Below are positions 59,944 to 64,000 of a stretch of 64,000 nt of DNA, piece by piece. The stretch comes from Pseudosulfitobacter pseudonitzschiae. Lineage in GTDB: Bacteria; Pseudomonadota; Alphaproteobacteria; Rhodobacterales; Rhodobacteraceae. Location: positions 1 to 64,000 of the forward strand of contig NZ_FQVP01000012.1 of NCBI RefSeq assembly GCF_900129395.1, in the 5' to 3' direction. Position 1 is the stretch's first letter. Each line of letters opens with the position of its first letter. The translations under genes were made by a program, and so were the position numbers. Under the pieces are notes generated by a model. It saw nothing but the letters and a program-made list of their open reading frames with translations, made no database searches and had not been told where the DNA came from.

Positions 59944-60747
59944 CTACCCCAGATATGCCTTGATCACAGCCGGGTTTTTCTGAATCTCCTCGGGCGTGCC
60001 TTCGGCAATCACCCGTCCGAAATCCAGCACCACGATCCGGTCGGCAAGATCCATCACCACGCCCATGTCATGTTCGACCAGAACCACCGGTATCTTGCGC
60101 GCCTCGCGCACATCGAGAATGAAGCGCGCCAGGTCTTCTTTCTCTTCCGAGTTCATGCCCGCCATCGGTTCGTCCATCAGCAGGATTGATGGTTCCTGCG
60201 CCAGCGCACGCCCCAGATCGACCCGCTTGCGCAGCCCGTAACCCAATGTGCCCACGGGCCTGTTTCGGATCGCCTCGATCTCCAGAAAATCAATGATCTC
60301 CTCGGCCGCTTCTCGATGCTCCGATTCCTCGCGCATCACGGGACCAAACTGGAAAAACGCCTGGATCACATTCGATTTCATCAGCATGTGCCGACCGATC
60401 ATGATGTTTTCGACCACGGTCTGGCCGGCGAAAAGATGGGTGCCCTGAAAGGTACGCGCCAGACCGCGCCGGGCGATCTGATCCACGCGCAGGCCCGTCA
60501 CGTTTTTGCCGGAGAGTTCGACGTGTCCCTTCTGTGGGCGGTAAAACCCTGCCGTGACATTTAGAAGCGACGTTTTGCCGGCACCGTTCGGACCGATGAT
60601 TGCAAGCAACTCGTCGTCATTCACAGTGATGCTTACGTCGTCCAGCGCGGTCACACCGCCGAATTTCAGTGTCGCGCCGCGAACCGCCAAAGGCGCCAAT
60701 TCCGAAGATGTGGTCACACCGTGATCCACATCTGCCTGCGACAGCAT
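59944..60747 (-). CDS. livG: Liv-type ABC transporter ATPase (LivG)
   Basis: A 267-residue ABC ATPase with Walker A GPNGAGKT at 52-59, a YGLRKRVDLGRAL-type signature (LGYG rather than LSGG) and Walker B ILLMDEPMAGMN. It carries about 20 extra N-terminal residues. First gene of the 60747-53058 operon, with the perfect CTAACA-NN-TGTTAG site 140 bp upstream. Confidence 0.93.
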   Translation of the reverse strand: MLSQADVDHGVTTSSELAPLAVRGATLKFGGVTALDDVSITVNDDELLAIIGPNGAGKTSLLNVTAGFYRPQKGHVELSGKNVTGLRVDQIARRGLARTFQGTHLFAGQTVVENIMIGRHMLMKSNVIQAFFQFGPVMREESEHREAAEEIIDFLEIEAIRNRPVGTLGYGLRKRVDLGRALAQEPSILLMDEPMAGMNSEEKEDLARFILDVREARKIPVVLVEHDMGVVMDLADRIVVLDFGRVIAEGTPEEIQKNPAVIKAYLG

Positions 60748-60886
60748 GTTGTGCGGTCAATCGACAAGGCATGAACTGCCACCCGATTGACGTCGAGGTC
60801 TCCTCGCATCAACGCTCCTCCCCGCGCTTTTCCCGGAATCTTTGCCGGAAGTTTGCCCGGCTTTTCCACCGAGCGGTTATCTAAAA

Positions 60887-60900
60887 CTAACACATGTTAG
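60887..60900. promoter_or_regulatory. Perfect CTAACA-CA-TGTTAG operator before the ABC operon
   Basis: An exact dyad identical in both arms to those at 5972 and 9633, with A/T-rich flanks. It is in the 196-bp spacer upstream of livG (start 60747, -). The gene to its right (60944-61780) is also on the minus strand and ends here, so the site serves only the ABC operon. Confidence 0.7.
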
Positions 60901-60943
60901 AAAAATAAATCAACAACTGACTCTGATAACTTCGCATAAATAA

Positions 60944-61780
60944 TCAGGTCGCGGAGTAATCGGCGGAAGAACAACGCACGCCGGTTTCGTCCTGACACCA
61001 GACCGTACCTGTGGTGCCATCGGGTCGGCAATTTAGCTGTATTTCACAGGGCAGGGTGAGCGGAGCGAGGCCTCGGAATAAAAATCCTTGAGGAGCCTTG
61101 TTCAAGGCATCCGCTGCAAGGTTCAGGAGCAGCGTTGCCTGCAGGGGGCCATGCACGACAAGTCCGCGATAGGCTTCGACTTCGGTCGTATAGGGCTGGT
61201 CATAATGGATACGGTGGCCATTGAACGTCAGCGCCGAATAGCGAAACAACAGCACCGAATCCGGGGTGAGGCGCGATCTGAGCGTCGTCGGGTCCGGGGC
61301 TACGAACGTGTGCTTTTCGGATTGCGATCGGCTGATGTCTTTATAGACAATAGTCTGCTTTTCCTGAATGCAGACCTTTTCGCCATTCGAATACTCGTGA
61401 TTGACGGCTACAAAAACCAAGGTTCCGCTGCGCCCTTGTTTGGCGGTTATGTCCCCGATGGTCGAACGGCGCGTGACCGTTTGCCCGACAGTGAGCGGCG
61501 CGATATGCGTGACATCGCTCCCGGCCCACATCCGCGAGGGCAACGGAACAGGGGGCAGGAACCTGCCTTGTGGAGAATGCCCATCGTCCGAGAGAGAGCC
61601 TCCCGGTGCAGAATCGAGGGTCAGACACCAGTGAATTCCCAGCGGGACGTCGCCCGCACCGGCCCAAAGATGCGCGTCGAACGTGGCGCGGAACCTGTCT
61701 ATCAGGCTCGGCGTCAGGATGTCCTCTTTGGTTTCGGTCCGTCCCAGCCAGGGCTTGAGCGATTCAAGATCGATCTGCAT
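60944..61780 (-). CDS. MaoC/FAS1-like dehydratase, HTD2 or mesaconyl-C4-CoA hydratase type
   Basis: A 278-residue hot-dog protein of the HTD2/Mch type (COG3777). Markers: an N-terminal LESLKPWLGRTE segment, LPSRMWAGSDV in the middle, then a second hot-dog half with the ALTFNGHRIHYDQPYT motif, where Asn, His and Asp match the hydratase site, and HGPLQATLLLNLA. It would hydrate a mesaconyl-like or other branched 2-enoyl-CoA. The start at 61780 is 10 bases after the ACAD stop. Together with the ACAD and the citryl-CoA-lyase-like gene it forms the minus operon that runs off the right edge. Confidence 0.85.
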   Translation of the reverse strand: MQIDLESLKPWLGRTETKEDILTPSLIDRFRATFDAHLWAGAGDVPLGIHWCLTLDSAPGGSLSDDGHSPQGRFLPPVPLPSRMWAGSDVTHIAPLTVGQTVTRRSTIGDITAKQGRSGTLVFVAVNHEYSNGEKVCIQEKQTIVYKDISRSQSEKHTFVAPDPTTLRSRLTPDSVLLFRYSALTFNGHRIHYDQPYTTEVEAYRGLVVHGPLQATLLLNLAADALNKAPQGFLFRGLAPLTLPCEIQLNCRPDGTTGTVWCQDETGVRCSSADYSAT

Positions 61781-61790
61781 CAGGCGTTCC

Positions 61791-62954
61791 TCAGAAAGAC
61801 CGCGGCATACCGAGAATATGCTCGCCGACATAGGACAGGATAAGGTTGGTCGAGATCGGGGCCACCTGATACAACCGGGCCTCCCGAAACTTGCGCTCGA
61901 CATCGTATTCCCGCGCGAAGCCGAAGCCTCCGTGGGTCTGGATACAGGCGTTGCCCGCCTCCCAGCTGGCATCGGCGGCCAGCAGCTTGGCCATGTTTGC
62001 CTGCGCTCCGCATTCCTGCCCCGCATCAAAACGCCGACAAGCCTCAAAGCGCATCAGGTTGGCCGCCTCGACGTTCACATAGGCCTTGGCGATGGGAAAC
62101 TGCACACCCTGATTTTGTCCGATGGGGCGGTCGAACACGATGCGCTCGCCGGCATAGGCGCGGGCCTTGTCCACAAACCAGTAGCCGTCGCCGATACACT
62201 CCGCCGCGATCAGGGTCCGCTCCGCGTTCAACCCGTCCAGGATATGGTAGAAGCCGCGCCCTTCGGTGCCGATCAGGTTCTCGGCGGGAATTTCGAGGTT
62301 GTCGAAGAACACTTCGTTGGTCTCGTGTCCCGGCATATTGGCAATGGGACGGACCTCCATACCATTGCCGATGGCCTCTTTCAGATCGACCATGAAGATC
62401 GACAGGCCCTGTGATTTCTTCTGGACGTCCTTCAACGGGGTGGTCCGCGCCAACAGGATCATCAGGTCAGAATGCTGGATACGGCTGATCCAGACCTTCT
62501 GACCGTTGATCACATAGCGGTCGCCTTTTTTGACAGCTGTAGTCTTGAGCTTGGTGGTGTCGGTTCCGGTGGTCGGTTCGGTCACGGCCATGGATTGCAG
62601 GCGCAGCTCGCCGCTGGCGATACCGGGCAGGTATTGCTGCTTTTGCGCGTCTGAACCGTGCCGCAAAAGCGTGCCCATGTTGTACATTTGCCCATGACAG
62701 TGACCCGCGTTGCCGCCACAACGGTTCACCTCTTCCATGATGATCGAGGCTTCGGTCAGGCCGAGACCCGATCCGCCGTACTCCTCGGGGATCATTGCCG
62801 CCAACCAACCTTCACGGGTAAGGGCATCGACAAACTCCTCGGGGTAGGTGTTATCCTCGCCGAAGTTGCGATGGTATTCGGGCGGGAACTGCGCGCAGAG
62901 CGCACGCAACGCGTCGCGCAGATCATTATGGGTTTCAGGGGCCGATGTTTGCAT
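61791..62954 (-). CDS. Acyl-CoA dehydrogenase of the helix-G glutamate type
   Basis: A 387-residue ACAD closely similar to the one at 42753: TEPTTGTDTTKL at 125-136 in the flavin loop, QVAPISTNLILSY at the C-terminus without the GGTNEI base, and Glu245 in GLNAERTLI of helix G. The short intergenic gaps on both sides place it in the same operon as the hydratase at 60944 and the lyase at 62958. Confidence 0.91.
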   Translation of the reverse strand: MQTSAPETHNDLRDALRALCAQFPPEYHRNFGEDNTYPEEFVDALTREGWLAAMIPEEYGGSGLGLTEASIIMEEVNRCGGNAGHCHGQMYNMGTLLRHGSDAQKQQYLPGIASGELRLQSMAVTEPTTGTDTTKLKTTAVKKGDRYVINGQKVWISRIQHSDLMILLARTTPLKDVQKKSQGLSIFMVDLKEAIGNGMEVRPIANMPGHETNEVFFDNLEIPAENLIGTEGRGFYHILDGLNAERTLIAAECIGDGYWFVDKARAYAGERIVFDRPIGQNQGVQFPIAKAYVNVEAANLMRFEACRRFDAGQECGAQANMAKLLAADASWEAGNACIQTHGGFGFAREYDVERKFREARLYQVAPISTNLILSYVGEHILGMPRSF

Positions 62955-62957
62955 GGC

Positions 62958-63752
62958 TCAGGATGCTCCGGGGCCGGAAGTTTCGAGGATTTCCTCTTCG
63001 GCGCGCTGCCACAGCTCATAGGAAATCGGGTTCTCGCTTTCTTCAAGGATATGACCGACCAGCCCGATGGCGCGTGCCATGACACCGAAACCGCGCACGA
63101 TCTTCCAGGGAAAGCCGAATTCGCAGCAGATCGCACCGATTGCACCGGTGGCATTGATCGGCAGCATCTTGCCGGACTTCTCTTCGGCAACGGCCTGTAT
63201 CTTCTGTATCAACTCAATGTATTCACCGGATTTGCCGTTCTGCGCCGCAATTTCGAACAGGCGCGGAGCACGCGGATCGACCGGCTTGTGCACAGGATGG
63301 CCCAAGCCCGGCACGATGGCCTTTTGGGCGCGGAATTTCTCGACGGTCTCCAGCGCGATGGCGTCCAGATCGGCGCCGGTGCCAAGCTTGTCCTCGGGCA
63401 GCGCCTCGTAAAGCATCTTCGATGCGCCCTCCATCGAGCCGACAAACACGGTGCCCAACCCGCACAGCCCAGCCGCGACAGCCGCCTGAAGCGACTCCGG
63501 CGCACCCATATAGGTCATGCGTGCGGCCAGGGCCGACGGCGTGATGCCATGTTCGACCAGGGTAATCACGATGGCGTTGAAAACGCGGCTTTCTTCGGGC
63601 GTGGCCTTGCGGCCCGTCAGTTGCAGAAAGGCGAGATCGCCGAGATTCATGTGGCCCAAAATCTCATTCGGCAGGTCGAGCCCCCGCACACTGATTTGGT
63701 CGGGGGTGCTCCAGCCGATGTCGGAGGTAATTTTCTCTTTGCGTTTAGCCAT
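62958..63752 (-). CDS. Citrate-synthase-fold citryl-CoA lyase-like protein
   Basis: A 264-residue protein matching the short citrate-synthase-like family (citryl-CoA lyase) rather than full-length citrate synthase. PGLGHPVHKPVDPRAPRL at 148-165 has His152 and His155, and MEGASKMLYEALPE and INATGAIGAICCEFGF are other conserved blocks. It would cleave or form a citryl-CoA-like ester into oxaloacetate-like and acyl-CoA parts. Its start shares one base with the stop of the SDR gene upstream (TGATG), which decides for 63752 over an ATG at 63767. Confidence 0.87.
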   Translation of the reverse strand: MAKRKEKITSDIGWSTPDQISVRGLDLPNEILGHMNLGDLAFLQLTGRKATPEESRVFNAIVITLVEHGITPSALAARMTYMGAPESLQAAVAAGLCGLGTVFVGSMEGASKMLYEALPEDKLGTGADLDAIALETVEKFRAQKAIVPGLGHPVHKPVDPRAPRLFEIAAQNGKSGEYIELIQKIQAVAEEKSGKMLPINATGAIGAICCEFGFPWKIVRGFGVMARAIGLVGHILEESENPISYELWQRAEEEILETSGPGAS

Positions 63753-64000
63753 CAGACCGGATCCCACGGAAAGACATCCGCTGATACTTCCAGCGGTGTG
63801 AATTGCGACTTGAGCGCGGGAATAGCGCGCTCGGCGATTTCATCTGCGGTCCAGCCTTCACCGGAATGGACGGAGCGCAGGGGGCGAGGCTGGTTGAACA
63901 GGAATATCTCGTTCTTGCGCACCGCGAAGATCTGCCCCGACACATCTGCCGCACGGTCGCTCATCAGGAAACAGGCCATTGGCGCAACCTTCGCCGGTGT
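63752..64000 (-). CDS. C-terminal end of a short-chain dehydrogenase (partial)
   Basis: The last 82 residues of a gene that begins beyond the right edge. KVAPMACFLMSDRAADVSGQIFAVRKNEIFLF is the C-terminal block of a group of SDRs often found with acyl-CoA genes, and FPWDPV is at the very end. Cofactor and catalytic residues lie outside the window, so only the family can be given. It is translationally coupled to the citryl-CoA-lyase-like gene. Confidence 0.75.
   Translation of the reverse strand, partial: TPAKVAPMACFLMSDRAADVSGQIFAVRKNEIFLFNQPRPLRSVHSGEGWTADEIAERAIPALKSQFTPLEVSADVFPWDPV

Noticed and set aside
1-64000. CRISPR arrays, rRNA, tRNA, integrase or phage genes
   Set aside because: No direct-repeat arrays, no clover-leaf or rRNA-like segments and no recombinase motifs were seen on either strand.

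Overview
The window looks like a piece of alphaproteobacterial chromosome. It has high GC, dense ATGA-type gene overlaps, TAXI-type TRAP transporters with fused permeases, CaiB/BaiF-rich acyl-CoA gene clusters and a Liv-type ABC operon. A Rhodobacteraceae/Roseobacter-like host is my best guess, but I have no ribosomal or marker gene to prove it. Almost everything here is peripheral acyl-CoA catabolism. I count 11 intact acyl-CoA dehydrogenases (ACADs) and one wreck, 5 CaiB/BaiF CoA-transferases, 4 crotonase-fold proteins, 4 thiolase-fold proteins (3 paired with a DUF35 zinc-ribbon/OB protein), 5 MaoC-type hydratases, one PaaI-type thioesterase, 2 AMP-forming ligase-fold proteins, one split and one fused NDP-forming acyl-CoA synthetase, a class I CoA-transferase pair, a MmgE/PrpD protein and a citryl-CoA-lyase-like protein. 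Uptake is covered by two TAXI-TRAP systems and one Liv ABC system.

Layout. 1-300: end of an ABC substrate-binding protein. 390-3582: two crotonases and an ACAD (+). 3604-5934: tandem CaiB pair (-), divergent from 6039-9599 (+: DUF35, thiolase-like, MaoC, CaiB). 9661-15153 (+): transglutaminase-like protein, MaoC, heteromeric ACAD pair, crotonase, PaaK-like protein. 15154-16064: unexplained spacer. 16065-24442 (-): eight-gene operon with ACAD pair, TAXI-TRAP transporter, thioesterase, SDR, DUF35 and thiolase-like. 24766-26173 (+): MaoC and IclR regulator. 26207-29840 (-): MmgE/PrpD plus ACAD pair. 29841-31160: intergenic debris including a frameshifted membrane-protein gene. 31161-35912 (+): CoA-transferase pair plus second TAXI-TRAP, ending in a strong terminator. 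36001-41348 (-): split acyl-CoA synthetase, MaoC, ACAD, thiolase-like, DUF35. 41507-47023 (+): CaiB, ACAD, fused synthetase, IclR. 47024-48593: decayed GntR regulator joined to a decayed ACAD. 48594-51819 (-): crotonase, thiolase, ACAD. 51932-53035 (+): CaiB. 53058-60747 (-): Liv ABC transporter with a long-chain acyl-CoA synthetase and an SDR. 60944-64000 (-): HTD2/Mch-like hydratase, ACAD, citryl-CoA-lyase-like protein and the end of an SDR.

Together the genes fit a set of parallel modules that import a carboxylic acid, activate it to a CoA thioester (by ligase or CoA transfer), dehydrogenate, hydrate and then split the chain by a thiolase or aldolase step. Substrates cannot be read from the sequence. 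Two palindrome families in the promoters seem to divide the region. CTAACA-NN-TGTTAG lies at the outer modules (perfect at 5972, 9633 and 60887, degenerate at 2370, 41393 and 46116). GCACATATGTG marks the central 16-36 kb block (24547, 29914, 31028), which contains its own IclR gene. The most unusual points are this two-regulon partition, three thiolase-fold proteins that have lost the nucleophilic cysteine and are each coupled to a DUF35 protein (aldolase-like), a transglutaminase-fold gene inside a CoA operon, and a PaaK-like protein without its usual nucleotide-binding loop.
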